A DNA stretch of 64,000 nucleotides from Deinococcus indicus (lineage in GTDB: Bacteria > Deinococcota > Deinococci > Deinococcales > Deinococcaceae): assembly GCF_002198095.1 (NCBI RefSeq), contig NZ_NHMK01000006.1, positions 29,131 to 93,130 on the forward strand. The letters run 5' to 3'. Position numbers and translations under genes: made by a program. A model generated the notes under the pieces. That model was not told the DNA's origin. It worked only from the letters and a program-made list of their open reading frames with translations, and searched no databases. Position 1 is the first letter of the stretch; every line of letters starts with the position of its first letter. Positions 41,908 to 51,851 of this stretch are shown piece after piece.

Positions 41908-43545
41908 TCAGTTGCTGGGCGTGGCGGGCGGCGTCAGGCGGTGGTAGTTGTAGTTGTAGTAGTAGCCCTGGTTGCTGCGGTTGACCTTGTTGATCACGAC
42001 GCCCATCAGGGGCGCGCCGGTGCTGGCGAAGGTGGTCAGCACGCGCTGCACTTCCGGGACGCTGGTCTCGCCGCTCTCGACGACGAGGATCATTCCGTCG
42101 AGCTGACGGCCGATGACGTACGCGTCGGCGAGCGCGAGGACGGGGGGCGTGTCGATGATGACGATGTCGTAGTTCTGCGCCCAGTGGCGCAGCAGGTCCG
42201 GCAGGTCCGGGCGGGACAGCAGGCTGGCGGCCTTGCGGCCGGTCTCGCCGGCGGGCAGGACGTGGATGCCGCCGCCGACGTCGAGGGCGCTGGCCTGCTT
42301 GGGATGTTCGATGGCGATGGTGACGTCGCAGCGCAGCGGGACGGTGTTGCCGGGCAGCGCGACCCACGGGCGGCCGGCGACGGACCAGTACTCCTGCTGG
42401 GACGGGCGGTGCAGGTCCAGGTCGATGACGAGGACGCGTTTCCCGGCGGAGCTGTAGGAGGCGGCGGTGGTGGCGACGACGGTGCTTTTGCCTTCGGCGG
42501 GGCGGGGGCTGGTGACGGCGATGATGGCGTTCTGTTCGGGGAGGCTCGCGGCGAGGTTCACGCGGATGAACCCGCTGGGTTCGTACAGGTCGCCGGTGCG
42601 GGCGAGGCCGACCATCGCGCCGCGTTTGGCGCGGGCGAGGCGGGGCAGTTCGCCGAGGGTGTTCACGCCGAGTTGCAGCAGGTCGCTGGAGGTGCGGACG
42701 CGGCGGCGCAGCGCGTCGAGCAGCAGGACCACGCCCGCCCCGGCGAACAGGCTGAGCAGGAACACCAGGGCGGCGTTGCGGGTGGGTTTCGGCGCGACGG
42801 GCCGGCGGGGCGCGTTCGCCTCGGCGAGCAGGGTCAGGTTCCCGCTGGCGCCTTCCTCGAAGACGGTCGCCTGCGAGAGGTTGAGCAGCAGCTGCCCGCG
42901 CGCGGCGACGAGGCTCTGCGCTTCGAGACTGCCGGGCGTGAGCGCGCCCAGGCGGGCGTTGAGGTTGTCGAGTTGCCGCTGGAGGTTCTCGCGGGCGCGG
43001 GACACGCCGCTGCGGGCGCGTTCGACGTCCCAGGCGAGCAGGGCGGTCGCGGCGGCGTTGGCGAGCACGCGGGCCGCTTCGGGACTCTCGGCGCTGGCCT
43101 TGAGGTCGTACACGCCGCGCTGCTGCTGGTCGAGGCGGGCCTTGACGGTCACGCGCGCGTACCGGTCGTTGGCGAGTTCGTTGTTCAGGTCGGCGGTGAT
43201 CTTCGCCTTGATGTCCGCCGGGAGGCCGGACTTGCTGACGATATCCGTGATGCGCACGACACTGGCGCGCGAGTGGATGACCTCGTCCACGGCGCCCTGC
43301 GGGAGCTGGCTGGCCGTGACGGACGCGCCCTTGAGGGTGTCGTTGGACGTGTCCGGCATGCTGGACATCAGGCTGGTGCCCGCCTCGAAGGTGGGTGCCT
43401 GCCGGCTGCTGACGAGGTACGTGACGCCGGCCAGGACGACGGGCGTGACGGCCAGGGGAATCCAGGCGCGGCGGAGGGTTTCGAGGACCTGCAGCAGGTC
43501 GATGTCGTCGGAGGAGCGGCGGGGCGTGTCGGGGGTCAGGGTCAT
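41908..43545 (-). CDS. Polysaccharide co-polymerase / bacterial tyrosine autokinase (Wzc type)
   Basis: A 545-residue inner-membrane protein. Residues 15-280 form the Wzz-like chain-length domain between two membrane helices (WIPLAVTPVVLAGVTYLV at 28-45; AALVFLLSLFAGAGVVLLLD at 258-277). The cytoplasmic BY-kinase has Walker A SPRPAEGKST (346-355), Walker A' VLVIDLDLHRP (371-381) and Walker B IVIIDTPP. The C-terminus has a tyrosine cluster (GYYYNYNYHR) for autophosphorylation. It controls polymerisation and export of the exopolysaccharide. No matching phosphatase gene lies beside it. It follows the WbaP-like gene after 132 nt. Confidence 0.92.
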   Translation of the reverse strand: MTLTPDTPRRSSDDIDLLQVLETLRRAWIPLAVTPVVLAGVTYLVSSRQAPTFEAGTSLMSSMPDTSNDTLKGASVTASQLPQGAVDEVIHSRASVVRITDIVSKSGLPADIKAKITADLNNELANDRYARVTVKARLDQQQRGVYDLKASAESPEAARVLANAAATALLAWDVERARSGVSRARENLQRQLDNLNARLGALTPGSLEAQSLVAARGQLLLNLSQATVFEEGASGNLTLLAEANAPRRPVAPKPTRNAALVFLLSLFAGAGVVLLLDALRRRVRTSSDLLQLGVNTLGELPRLARAKRGAMVGLARTGDLYEPSGFIRVNLAASLPEQNAIIAVTSPRPAEGKSTVVATTAASYSSAGKRVLVIDLDLHRPSQQEYWSVAGRPWVALPGNTVPLRCDVTIAIEHPKQASALDVGGGIHVLPAGETGRKAASLLSRPDLPDLLRHWAQNYDIVIIDTPPVLALADAYVIGRQLDGMILVVESGETSVPEVQRVLTTFASTGAPLMGVVINKVNRSNQGYYYNYNYHRLTPPATPSN

Positions 43546-43677
43546 GAAGGGTCGGGCCTCTCGGGAGTCACGCCGCGGTGATCGCCGGGCGTCTGGAAGT
43601 GGGTGGTCAGTGGCCGCGCCCGGCGGGACGGCGCCCGTGCGCGGCTGGGTGGGGAGGGCAGGCTGGTCTGTGGAGGG

Positions 43678-45147
43678 TCAGTAGGCACCGGCGCTGCGGA
43701 TCACGGCGCGGAAGGTCCGCATGAGGATGACCGCGTCGAGCCACACGGACCAGTTGCGGACGTAGTACGGGTCGTGCTGGATCATGCCGTCGTTCCCGGC
43801 GTCGCTGCGGCCGGACACCTGCCACAGGCCGGTCATGCCGGGCCGCATCTCGCGGCGCAGGTGCTGCACGAACGCCGGGAGCAGGTCGTGGTGGTACGCG
43901 GGCAGCGGGCGGGGGCCGATCAGGGCCATCTCGCCCCGGAGGACGTTCACGAGTTGCGGCAGTTCGTCGAGGCTGGTCTTGCGCAGGATGCGGCCGATGC
44001 GGGTGATGCGGGGATCGCGGCGCAGCTTGAAGTGCTCCTCCCATTCCGCCCGCAGGGCCGGGTCGTTCGCGAGGCGTTCCTGCAGGACGGCCTCGGCGTT
44101 CGGGACCATCGTGCGGAACTTCCAGGTGCTGAAGGTCGCGCCGCCCAGCCCGATGCGGGGCTGCAGGAACAGGGGACTGCGGCGGTCTTCGAGCCAGATG
44201 AGCAGGCCGATCAGCAGGCACAGCGGTCCCCAGAACGGCGCGGTGACGGTGACGGCCAGCAGGTCCAGGAGGCGTTTCGTGCGGCGGGCGACAGGATCGG
44301 CGAGTTTCTGGTTGAGGCGCACGCCGAGAATCCCGCCGAGGTCGTTGGTGCGCGCCCAGAGGGACTGCACGTCGAACAGGTCGGGAATGACGATGACGCT
44401 CCGGTACACGCTGAGCGGCCCGTCGAGCAGTTCCACCTGCCGGGCGCGGGGCGCGCCGGGCATGGCGAGAATCGCGACGGGTGTCTCGTACGTCCAGCTG
44501 CTGGTCGGGCCGGCGACGGGAACGCCGTCCACGTCGGTTCCCTGGCGGTGCGGGGCGTCGTCGTACACGGCGACCGGGTGGTACCCGAGGCCGGGTTCGT
44601 CGTGCAGGGCGCGGATGACGCGTCCGCCGGTGGCGGCGCCGCCGTACACGACGACCGGCACGCCCCACACGCCGGCCCGGAGGAGCAACGTCTTGATCAG
44701 GCTGCGCGTGAGCAGCAGCAGCGGCGCCAGGAGCGCCAGGAGCAGCAGGTGCGGCAGTTCACGGGCGACACTCTGATGCACGAGGAAGCCGGACAGGGCG
44801 CTGCCGAACAGCAGCAGCGCGGTGAGCTGCACGGTGTAACGGAGCTCCCCGACGATGCCGAGGCCCCAGCCGGGCAGGAGTTTCCCGCCGTACATCAGGA
44901 CGCAGTGCAGGATGAACAGCGTCGCCCAGCGGGCCTGCGGCAGGTTCTGATCGGGTGTCACCGCGTGCATGAACGCCCACGTGGCTGTCCACGCGGCGGC
45001 GTTCCCGGCGAGCAGCGCCGCGGCGTTCAGGACGCGGCGGCGCAGGAAGGCGTTCGCACGCCGCGTGCGGGTCAGGTTCCGCTGGTGGAGCGCAGGTTCT
45101 GCGAGCCACTCTCCGGACGGCGAGTGTGAGGGCGGCTTAAGCACCAT
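43678..45147 (-). CDS. Undecaprenyl-phosphate sugar-1-phosphate transferase (WbaP type)
   Basis: A 489-residue membrane protein that starts exopolysaccharide repeat units by moving a sugar-1-phosphate, usually galactose or glucose, to undecaprenyl phosphate. Four N-terminal helices (45-160), a CoA-binding-like middle domain (VPVVVYGGAATGGRVIRAL), then the catalytic PHPT domain: KRLLDLLAVTVTAPFWGPL, FSTWKFRTMVPNAE, RITRIGRILRKTSLDELPQL and GRSDAGNDGM. Start at 45147, with TATACT seven nt upstream. Confidence 0.92.
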   Translation of the reverse strand: MVLKPPSHSPSGEWLAEPALHQRNLTRTRRANAFLRRRVLNAAALLAGNAAAWTATWAFMHAVTPDQNLPQARWATLFILHCVLMYGGKLLPGWGLGIVGELRYTVQLTALLLFGSALSGFLVHQSVARELPHLLLLALLAPLLLLTRSLIKTLLLRAGVWGVPVVVYGGAATGGRVIRALHDEPGLGYHPVAVYDDAPHRQGTDVDGVPVAGPTSSWTYETPVAILAMPGAPRARQVELLDGPLSVYRSVIVIPDLFDVQSLWARTNDLGGILGVRLNQKLADPVARRTKRLLDLLAVTVTAPFWGPLCLLIGLLIWLEDRRSPLFLQPRIGLGGATFSTWKFRTMVPNAEAVLQERLANDPALRAEWEEHFKLRRDPRITRIGRILRKTSLDELPQLVNVLRGEMALIGPRPLPAYHHDLLPAFVQHLRREMRPGMTGLWQVSGRSDAGNDGMIQHDPYYVRNWSVWLDAVILMRTFRAVIRSAGAY

Positions 45148-45154
45148 GAAGAAA

Positions 45155-45160
45155 AGTATA
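45155..45160 (-). promoter_or_regulatory. -10 box of the WbaP-like gene (leaderless)
   Basis: TATACT on the minus strand, seven nt (TTTCTTC) before the ATG at 45147. This is the best -10 match in the window. The rest of 45161-45386 shows no gene; a TAGAAT at 45258-45263 could serve the gene on the plus strand. Confidence 0.65.
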
Positions 45161-45386
45161 GGGGATGGACCGTCCCCTTCTCATACCTTCGGCGTCGACT
45201 CCCACTTCATGAAGTCCGCCAGCCGGAAGATCACGGCCCCAACCCGCGTGAGAATGTTAGAATCATGGCAGTCATGGCTCACCTGGTCGGACCTGACGTG
45301 ACCACAGACGCTCGAGGTTCCGCCCGACCTGCAGCCCGAGTGCCCGCACACGACCCGCCCCCGCTCTTCCCAGCCCGAGGTTCCCC

Positions 45387-45917
45387 ATGAAGAAATTCAT
45401 CCTGTCCGCCACCCTGCTGTCCGTCGCCCTGCCCGCCGCCCTGCCCGCCGCGCTCGCGCAGGCCACGCAGACCCGCGCGCCCGCCGCGACCGGCACCGAC
45501 GTCCTGAAAGCCATCCTGAAAGCCAAAGGGCTCGTCCTGACCGACGCGCAGGTCGCCGCGATCCTCGCCGGCCTGCAGCCCGGCAGCGCCTCCGCCGGCC
45601 CGTACGCCGCGCTGCTGGGCATCTCCCCCGAATCCCTCACCTCCCTGCTGAGCGCCAAGACCGCGCCCGTGCCCGCCGCCGTCGCCCTCAAGGCCGTGCT
45701 GGAAGCCGCGCGCCCCGCCCCCCGCCCCGGCGAGACGCCCAAACCCGTCAGCCTCGCCGCCGTCCAGCAGTTGCTGGCCAGCAACCCCAGCCTGTTCACC
45801 GGCTCTGTCGACTCCGTCGCCAGACTCGTGGCCGACCCGGTCGCCGCCAGCACCCTCGCCAACCGCGCCGAAGTCATCGCCAACGCTCCCGTCACGCCCC
45901 GCGGCGGCGGCAACTGA
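45387..45917 (+). CDS. Exported Ala/Pro-rich hypothetical protein
   Basis: A 176-residue protein with a clear signal peptide (MKKFILSATLLSVALPAALPAALAQA, cut near 26). The rest is short helices separated by Pro (DVLKAILKAKGLVLTDAQVAAILAGL, AVQQLLASNPSLF, ADPVAASTLANRAEVIANAP), some perhaps repeats of one helical unit. No family recognised. It heads the plus-strand unit that leads to the ligase-like gene, so a role in exopolysaccharide export is possible. GAGG lies before the ATG. Confidence 0.75.
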   Translation: MKKFILSATLLSVALPAALPAALAQATQTRAPAATGTDVLKAILKAKGLVLTDAQVAAILAGLQPGSASAGPYAALLGISPESLTSLLSAKTAPVPAAVALKAVLEAARPAPRPGETPKPVSLAAVQQLLASNPSLFTGSVDSVARLVADPVAASTLANRAEVIANAPVTPRGGGN

Positions 45918-45997
45918 CCCCCACGAACGGCTGAACCCCCACGCCGCCCCCACCGGGGCGGTGTTTTCATACCTCCCCCCTCCCCTTCTTCCGCACG

Positions 45998-46627
45998 GTG
46001 GTGACTCCTCCCTTGACCCAGCCTCCCTCGACCCAGCGTCCCTCGACCCAGCGTCCCTTGACCCAGCGCAGCATCCCCTTCCCCTGGCCCGTCGCGTTCC
46101 TCGCCGCCGCCGCCCTGATCCTCCCGGCCCGGCAGGCCCTCACGGACCTGCGGACCACCGACCTCCTGACCCGCGCGCAGGCCGAACAGAACCGCCTGGA
46201 ATTCGACGCCTCCCTGAACGCCGTCCGGCAGGCCGCCGTCCTGAATCCCCGCGACGCCCGCGTGCAGCAGCGCCTCGCGGAAGGGGCGCGCAGCCTCTGG
46301 TACTTCCGGAACACCGACGCCCTGAAGACAGAAGCGGAAACCGCGTTCGCCGCCGCCAAACGCCTCAGCCCCAGCTGGCCCAAACCGCACTACGAGCACG
46401 CCCGCATGTACGCCTTCCGGCAGGATTACGCCCGCGGCCTGACCCTCCTGCAGGGCGCCATCGACCGCGACCCGAACAACGCCGCGTACTGGCTGGAACG
46501 CGCCCGCTACCTCGAACTGGCCGGACAGACCGCGCAGGCCAGGGGCGCCTACGACCGCTGCCTGACCCTGAACCGCAACGTCGGGGAATGCCGCGACGGC
46601 CTTGAAGCACTCGAGGGCCGCCCGTGA
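45998..46627 (+). CDS. TPR-repeat membrane-anchored protein
   Basis: A 209-residue protein. The N-terminus is a tandem TQPPSTQRPSTQRPLTQR made by a 15-bp DNA repeat (CCCTCGACCCAGCGT), followed by one membrane helix (PWPVAFLAAAALILPARQAL). Residues 60-200 are TPR-like helices (LNAVRQAAVLNPRDARVQQRLAEGA, GLTLLQGAIDRDPNNAAYWLERARYLEL, ARGAYDRCLTLN). It overlaps the O-antigen ligase-like gene and probably acts with it. The GTG start is not certain; a second GTG follows at once. Confidence 0.75.
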   Translation: MVTPPLTQPPSTQRPSTQRPLTQRSIPFPWPVAFLAAAALILPARQALTDLRTTDLLTRAQAEQNRLEFDASLNAVRQAAVLNPRDARVQQRLAEGARSLWYFRNTDALKTEAETAFAAAKRLSPSWPKPHYEHARMYAFRQDYARGLTLLQGAIDRDPNNAAYWLERARYLELAGQTAQARGAYDRCLTLNRNVGECRDGLEALEGRP

Positions 46628-47955
46628 CCCCCACCGACACCACCGCCTCCACCCTGCGCGCCCGCGTCGCCCGCAGCGCCGAATGGCTCGCCCTGCTCGC
46701 CGCGTGCCTGACCATCGCCTGGGGTCCCCTGGCGCAGGGCAGCGCCTTCGGCTGGGGCTTCAGCGGCCTGATCCTCCTCGGCAGCGTCACCGTCGCCCTG
46801 ACCCTGATCGCCACCGGCCTGCGCGGCCGCCTGGACCTCCCCAACCCCCTGATGACCCTGAGCGCCCTGGCGTTCCTGGGCTGGGTGTGGTTCAGCGCCA
46901 GCGGCGCCCCCGACCGCCTCGAAGGCCTGCGCTGGGCCGGCATCTGGACCGCCGCCATCGGCACCGCCCTGAGCGTCCACGCCCTGGCCCGCACGCACGC
47001 ACGGCAACAGACGGTCCTCACGGCGTTCCTGCTGACCGGCGGCGCCGCCATCACGCTGGCCCTCCTGCAAGGGCAGGGGCACCTGATCCCCGGCTTCACG
47101 TACCTGGACGGCGTACCCGAGAAGATCCTCACTGGACCGTACTTCCACCCGAGCCACTACAGCGGCTACCTGATCACCGTCGCCGCCCTGACGAGCACCG
47201 TCCTGCTGAACACCCGCCCCGGCTGGCACACCCTGCCCGTCCTGGCCCTGGCCGCCGGCGCGCAGTACACGAACCTGTTCACGGACGGCAGCTCCATTCC
47301 CGCCGCCATGCTGGCCGCCGGCGTACCCGTGATCGTCTGGGCCTGGAAGCACCGACCCTGGGCCGGATTGACCCTCTCGGCCGCCGCCCTGGCCGCCGCC
47401 GCGTGGGTCGTGATCACCCTGACCACACCCGCCGGACAGGCGCAGTTCGACACGTACAGCAAGCAGATCGGAATCAGTCAGTCATTCGAAACGTTCATCG
47501 AGGTCCGAAAGGCCATTCACCGCTTCGGCACAGCCCTGATAGAGACCCAGCCCATCACGGGCATCGCTCCCGGACAGTGGGCCACCGAGTTTCAGACCGT
47601 ACGCGCACCTGTCACCGACCATCCTTTCAGACAGTATGCCGACGGCCAGTACGTCAATTACGCCCACAGCGACTACCTGATGGTCGCCGTTGAACTGGGC
47701 CTGATCGGTGCGGCGCTGCTATCCGTGACACTACTGGTCGGCCTGCTCGGGCGCGGCTGGACGCCCCTCGCCATGACCGGGGCCGCCGCCCTTCCCGTCT
47801 ACCTGTTCACTGGCCTGTACGACAGCCACCTGAGCGCCATTCCAGGCACCATGATCGGCGCATACGTGCTGATCCTCGGCGCACGTGCCCTGCGGCCCGT
47901 GCCACCCACCCGGCCGGAAGCCCCGGCCCCCGCTTCGGTGGATCTGAACTTCTGA
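46624..47955 (+). CDS. O-antigen ligase / polymerase family membrane protein
   Basis: A 443-residue protein with about 10-12 hydrophobic helices and the Wzy_C/ligase periplasmic loop region (GPYFHPSHYSGYLI; QPITGIAPGQWATEF; YVNYAHSDYLMVAVELGLIG). The His in NYAHSDYL fits the family's conserved H(N/S) site. It joins or polymerises the lipid-linked polysaccharide outside the membrane. It overlaps the TPR gene by 4 nt (GTGA). The cluster has a second such protein at 54983-56176, so the two may divide ligation and polymerisation. Confidence 0.82.
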   Translation: MTPTDTTASTLRARVARSAEWLALLAACLTIAWGPLAQGSAFGWGFSGLILLGSVTVALTLIATGLRGRLDLPNPLMTLSALAFLGWVWFSASGAPDRLEGLRWAGIWTAAIGTALSVHALARTHARQQTVLTAFLLTGGAAITLALLQGQGHLIPGFTYLDGVPEKILTGPYFHPSHYSGYLITVAALTSTVLLNTRPGWHTLPVLALAAGAQYTNLFTDGSSIPAAMLAAGVPVIVWAWKHRPWAGLTLSAAALAAAAWVVITLTTPAGQAQFDTYSKQIGISQSFETFIEVRKAIHRFGTALIETQPITGIAPGQWATEFQTVRAPVTDHPFRQYADGQYVNYAHSDYLMVAVELGLIGAALLSVTLLVGLLGRGWTPLAMTGAAALPVYLFTGLYDSHLSAIPGTMIGAYVLILGARALRPVPPTRPEAPAPASVDLNF

Positions 47956-47969
47956 TCCTGTAGACCACA

Positions 47970-48009
47970 GGAAACGCCGGTCACCCTGGAAAGGACGACC
48001 GGCGTTTCC
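47970..48009. terminator. Bidirectional terminator between convergent units
   Basis: GGAAACGCCGGTC (47970-47982) and GACCGGCGTTTCC (47997-48009) form a perfect 13-bp stem with a 14-nt loop. It separates the ligase-like gene (plus) from the GDP-fucose synthase end (minus), so it can serve both. Confidence 0.85.
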
Positions 48010-48024
48010 CTTGCACCCATGCGG

Positions 48025-49002
48025 TCAGCCGCGAATGTTCCCCGCCGCCCGCTCCTGCAGGAACCAGTCGTAGGTCTGACTCACGCCGCTGTGCAGATCC
48101 GTGCGGGCCGACCAGCCCAGGCCTGCCAGACGCGACACGTCCATCAGCTTGCGGGGCGTGCCGTCCGGTTTGCTGGCATCGAACACCAGTTCTCCCGTGA
48201 AGCCCACCACCTCCGCGATCAGTTCCGCCAGTTCCCGGATGGTCAGGTCCACGCCCGTCCCCACGTTGATCGGCCCCGGCTCGGACACCTGCTCCATCAG
48301 GAACAGGCACGCGTCGGCCAGGTCCTCCACGAACAGGAATTCCCGCAGCGGCGTGCCGCTTCCCCAGACTTCCACGGTCGCCGCGCCCGCCTCTTTCGCC
48401 TCGACCATCTTGCGCATCAGGGCCGGCAGCACGTGCGACCCCTTCAGGTCGAAGTTGTCCCCCGGCCCGTACAGGTTCGTGGGCATTCCACTGATGAAAT
48501 CCGACCCGTACTGCGTGCGGTAATGGTCGCACAGTTCGATCGCGGCGATCTTCGCCACCGCGTACGCCCGGTTCGTTTCCTCCAGCGGGCCGGTCAGCAG
48601 CGCTTCCTCTCGCAGCGGCTGCGGCGCCAGCCGGGGGTAGATGCAACTGCTGCCCAGGTTTAGGAGCTTCCGGACACCCGACTCGTGCGCCGCGTTGATC
48701 ACGTTCGCGGCGATCATCAGATTGTCGTACAGGAACTGCGCCGGGTACGTGCTGTTCGCCAGGATGCCGCCCACCTTCGCTGCCGCCAGGAACACGAACT
48801 CCGGCCGCTCCTGCGCGAAGAACGCCCGAACCGCCGCCTGATCCCGCAGGTCCAGCTCCCGGCTGGCCCGGGTGATCACATTCGTGAACCCCTCGGCTTG
48901 CAGGCGGCGCAGCACTGCGCCCCCCACCAGACCGTTGTGCCCCGCGACGTACACCCGCGCGTCACGCGGCAGCGGACCCGACACCCACGCTGCCGCCGTC
49001 AT
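48025..49002 (-). CDS. fcl: GDP-L-fucose synthase
   Basis: A 325-residue SDR enzyme that turns GDP-4-keto-6-deoxy-mannose into GDP-L-fucose (epimerase and NADPH reductase). NADP motif VYVAGHNGLVGGAVLRRL; catalytic Tyr/Lys in NRAYAVAKIAAIEL; NLYGPGDNFDLKGSHVLPALMRK. The ATG overlaps the gmd stop (ATGA). It is the last gene of the long minus-strand operon. Confidence 0.95.
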   Translation of the reverse strand: MTAAAWVSGPLPRDARVYVAGHNGLVGGAVLRRLQAEGFTNVITRASRELDLRDQAAVRAFFAQERPEFVFLAAAKVGGILANSTYPAQFLYDNLMIAANVINAAHESGVRKLLNLGSSCIYPRLAPQPLREEALLTGPLEETNRAYAVAKIAAIELCDHYRTQYGSDFISGMPTNLYGPGDNFDLKGSHVLPALMRKMVEAKEAGAATVEVWGSGTPLREFLFVEDLADACLFLMEQVSEPGPINVGTGVDLTIRELAELIAEVVGFTGELVFDASKPDGTPRKLMDVSRLAGLGWSARTDLHSGVSQTYDWFLQERAAGNIRG

Positions 49003-50048
49003 CAGGTGTTGCCGATGCCTTTCAGGGCCACCTGATGCCCGGCGTCCAGCAGGGTCTTCTCCTGACGGGCGAGTTCCAGGTCATGCTCGACCATCTCGGT
49101 CACCAGCTCGTCGAAGCTCGTGCGCGGCGTCCAGCCCAGCACCGCGTTCGTCTCGGACGCGTCACCGAGCAGGTAATCCACCTCCGCCGGGCGGAAGTAC
49201 CGGGGATCGACCTGCACGTAGTCCTCGTAGTTCAGACCCACCTGCGCGAACGCCTTCTGAGCGAACTCGCGCACGCTGTACGCCTCGCCGGTGGCGATGC
49301 AGTAATCGCGGGGCGCTTCCTGTTGCAGCATCATCCACATGGCTTCCACGTAGTCGCGGGCGTGGCCCCAGTCGCGCTTGGCATCCAGGTTGCCCAGGAA
49401 GAGTTTGTCCTGCAGTCCCATCTTGATGCGGCCCACCGCGCGGGTGATCTTGCGGGTCACGAAGGTCTCGCCGCGTCGGGGGGACTCATGGTTGAAGAGG
49501 ATACCGTTGCAGGCGTACATGTCGAACGCCTCGCGGTGGTTGACGGTCTGCCAGTACGAGTAGACCTTCGCGACGGCGTAGGGACTGCGCGGGTGGAAGG
49601 GCGTGTGCAGGCCCTGGGGGGGGTTGGCCGCGCCGAACATCTCGCTGCTGCTGGCCTGATAGAAACGAACCTGCTTCCCGGTGCGTTCCATGAAATCACG
49701 GATCGCCTCCAGCAGACGCAGGGTGCCCAGGCCCACGATGTCCGCCGTGTACTCGGGCTGGTCGTAACTGACCTTCACGTGAGACTGCGCGCCCAGGTTG
49801 TACACCTCGTCCGGCTGGATGCGCTCGATGAGCATCCGCAGGCCGGAGGAGTCCGACAGGTCCCCGTAATGCAGGAACATGCGGGTATCTGTCTCGTGCG
49901 GATCACGGTAGAGGTGATCGATGCGGTCCGTGTTGAAGGTACTGGCGCGGCGGATTATACCGTGAACCTCGTAACCCTTACCGACCAGAAGTTCCGTCAG
50001 GTACGACCCATCCTGACCCGTGATGCCTGTAAGTATTGCTGTCTTCAT
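49002..50048 (-). CDS. gmd: GDP-mannose 4,6-dehydratase
   Basis: A 348-residue SDR enzyme, the first step from GDP-mannose to GDP-fucose. NADP motif [25 protein letters not shown]; substrate sites [15 protein letters not shown] and [10 protein letters not shown]; catalytic [18 protein letters not shown]-terminal [19 protein letters not shown]. The gene itself is GC-rich, but the AT-rich region begins directly at its 5' end, so it marks one border of the imported block. Confidence 0.95.
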   Translation of the reverse strand: MKTAILTGITGQDGSYLTELLVGKGYEVHGIIRRASTFNTDRIDHLYRDPHETDTRMFLHYGDLSDSSGLRMLIERIQPDEVYNLGAQSHVKVSYDQPEYTADIVGLGTLRLLEAIRDFMERTGKQVRFYQASSSEMFGAANPPQGLHTPFHPRSPYAVAKVYSYWQTVNHREAFDMYACNGILFNHESPRRGETFVTRKITRAVGRIKMGLQDKLFLGNLDAKRDWGHARDYVEAMWMMLQQEAPRDYCIATGEAYSVREFAQKAFAQVGLNYEDYVQVDPRYFRPAEVDYLLGDASETNAVLGWTPRTSFDELVTEMVEHDLELARQEKTLLDAGHQVALKGIGNT

Positions 50049-51298
50049 TTTCTTCCTCTCTTTTGTCTAGTTACTTCAAAAAGCCTTTTTTCAAACCTAG
50101 ATAGTATCTCCTCTTTTTCAAGGAAATCTATAGCAAATTTTCGACCGTTGGATCCCATGATAGATCTTTTATGAGGTTCGCCTACTAAATTCATAATTGC
50201 CGATACAAGTCCTTCAGAGCTTTCCGGTTCAGATATTAGACCCATTTGATTATTACTTACAGTTTCATATAGAGTGGTGCCCATATCGGCCGTAACTATC
50301 ATTGGCCTACCGGCAGCGGCTATATTAGTTAGCTTGGACGGCATAACTAAATCTGCCGCGCCTTTCTTTTGTATAATTAGATGGATATCCCCAGCAGCAA
50401 GCAGGTCATTTAGCTTCTCCGGAGGCTGCAAAGGAATAAATATGACGTTATTCAATGATAAATTACGCGAGTAGTCCTGCAGTTTTTGCTTGCTACCCCC
50501 ATCTCCACACATTACAAATTTTACCTTTTGTTCCTTCCTAATCAAACTTGCCGCATCAAGGACAATTTCTAAGCCCTGCTTGTCCCCCATGTTGCCCGAA
50601 TACATCACAACTATGGCATCGTGTTCGATATTAAGTTGTTCACACATTTCGTCACTTCTACTACTTGGACGAATTTCATTGGTGTCAGACCAATTTGGGA
50701 ACATCTCTACGTTCTTCTTGGTTCTTTTCGAAAGCTTTTTAGCCATAACGTGACTAATAGTAGTGACATAGTCAGCCGATCTTAAAACTTGTATCTCCAA
50801 GCGCTTTAATATTCTCAACAAAAGCTGATTATTTACAATCTTGAGTTTCTCTGCGGCATCGACCTGTAAGTCTTGCACATGGATTATCAACGGGATTCGT
50901 CTAATCTTGGAAAATAAAATAGAGGGCAATATAGAGATAAGGACAGGGTGGATTGCCATGACAGCATCGTATTCACGCTTGTCAAGATAGTATCTTCCCC
51001 ACCACCTCAATGAGCTTATGGTATAAAGTAGTTCATACATTACTCTATATAAACCATTGACTTCTCCATTCTTAGGCAATAGCACAGGAACGTAGCCTAT
51101 ACTAACTCCCTCGTTGCTTTCAGCAGAATACTTATTTTTGATCCCTGTGCGAGCCCTCCAGTCTGGGTAGTGAGGAACAGCACATATTACATCTACGGAA
51201 TGACCTTGTTCAGACAGCCAATCTGCCAATTCTTCACTATATTTAGCGATACCAGTAGAGCTTTTATCATAGTATATTGATTGTAAAAGTATTTTCAT
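50045..51298 (-). CDS. Glycosyltransferase family 4 (WcaI-like)
   Basis: A 417-residue GT-B enzyme. N-terminal acceptor half: [46 protein letters not shown]-terminal donor half: [39 protein letters not shown] and a [17 protein letters not shown] motif in place of the usual EGFGLP. The family often adds fucose or similar in colanic-acid-type clusters. Strongly AT-rich, unlike its GC-rich flanks. Overlaps gmd by 4 nt. Confidence 0.88.
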   Translation of the reverse strand: MKILLQSIYYDKSSTGIAKYSEELADWLSEQGHSVDVICAVPHYPDWRARTGIKNKYSAESNEGVSIGYVPVLLPKNGEVNGLYRVMYELLYTISSLRWWGRYYLDKREYDAVMAIHPVLISILPSILFSKIRRIPLIIHVQDLQVDAAEKLKIVNNQLLLRILKRLEIQVLRSADYVTTISHVMAKKLSKRTKKNVEMFPNWSDTNEIRPSSRSDEMCEQLNIEHDAIVVMYSGNMGDKQGLEIVLDAASLIRKEQKVKFVMCGDGGSKQKLQDYSRNLSLNNVIFIPLQPPEKLNDLLAAGDIHLIIQKKGAADLVMPSKLTNIAAAGRPMIVTADMGTTLYETVSNNQMGLISEPESSEGLVSAIMNLVGEPHKRSIMGSNGRKFAIDFLEKEEILSRFEKRLFEVTRQKRGRK

Positions 51299-51850
51299 TT
51301 ATATTACTTCCCTTTCCTTTATAAATTTTATTGGGTTTCCACCGTAAATATTGCCGGCCTCCGTACTTTTGTTGACGACGCTGCCTGGAGTTATTATAGA
51401 GTTTTTACCAATTTTAACCCCAGACAGTACAATACATCTAGAGGTAATCCAAGCGCCCGATTCAATAATAACGTCTCGCACAATCAAATCCATGGAATGC
51501 TTAGTATCGTGAGATCCTGTAGTTATAAAAGATTCCTGCGAGATAACTACATCATTACCTATGATCAATTTGCCTTGATTATGTAACCATACTCCTTCAC
51601 CTATCCAGCAGTTATCTCCAATTTCAAGTTTCCAGGGATATTTTACCCTCGTCCTTTGACGGTATATGACATTCTTCCCGATTTTGGCCCCAAATTTCCT
51701 GAGGGCCATGATTCTTATACGAGAACTAAATTGCATAGGGTTAGTGACGAAAAATATTTCAAACAACATCCAAATCATTTCATACAGTTTTGTTTTGCCC
51801 CTAATCGACTTTGCATTCTTTGACTTACTGAGATCAATAACTCTCTCCAT
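51299..51850 (-). CDS. Left-handed beta-helix acetyltransferase (WcaF/LacA type)
   Basis: A 183-residue hexapeptide-repeat acyltransferase. Repeats in GAKIGKNVIYRQRTRVKYPW.., IGDNCWIGEGVWLHN, GKLIIGNDVVISQESFITTG; catalytic His in TTGSHDTKHSM; end SGVKIGKNSIITPGSVVNKS. It should O-acetylate a sugar of the exopolysaccharide. One base separates it from the next gene on each side. AT-rich block. Confidence 0.88.
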   Translation of the reverse strand: MERVIDLSKSKNAKSIRGKTKLYEMIWMLFEIFFVTNPMQFSSRIRIMALRKFGAKIGKNVIYRQRTRVKYPWKLEIGDNCWIGEGVWLHNQGKLIIGNDVVISQESFITTGSHDTKHSMDLIVRDVIIESGAWITSRCIVLSGVKIGKNSIITPGSVVNKSTEAGNIYGGNPIKFIKEREVI

Positions 51851-51851
51851 G

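Noticed and set aside
41519..42367. 282-codon minus-strand frame covering the small membrane protein and part of the tyrosine kinase gene
   Set aside because: Its first 190 codons are a shifted frame of the kinase. Only the last 89 codons, with their own start and -10 box, were kept.
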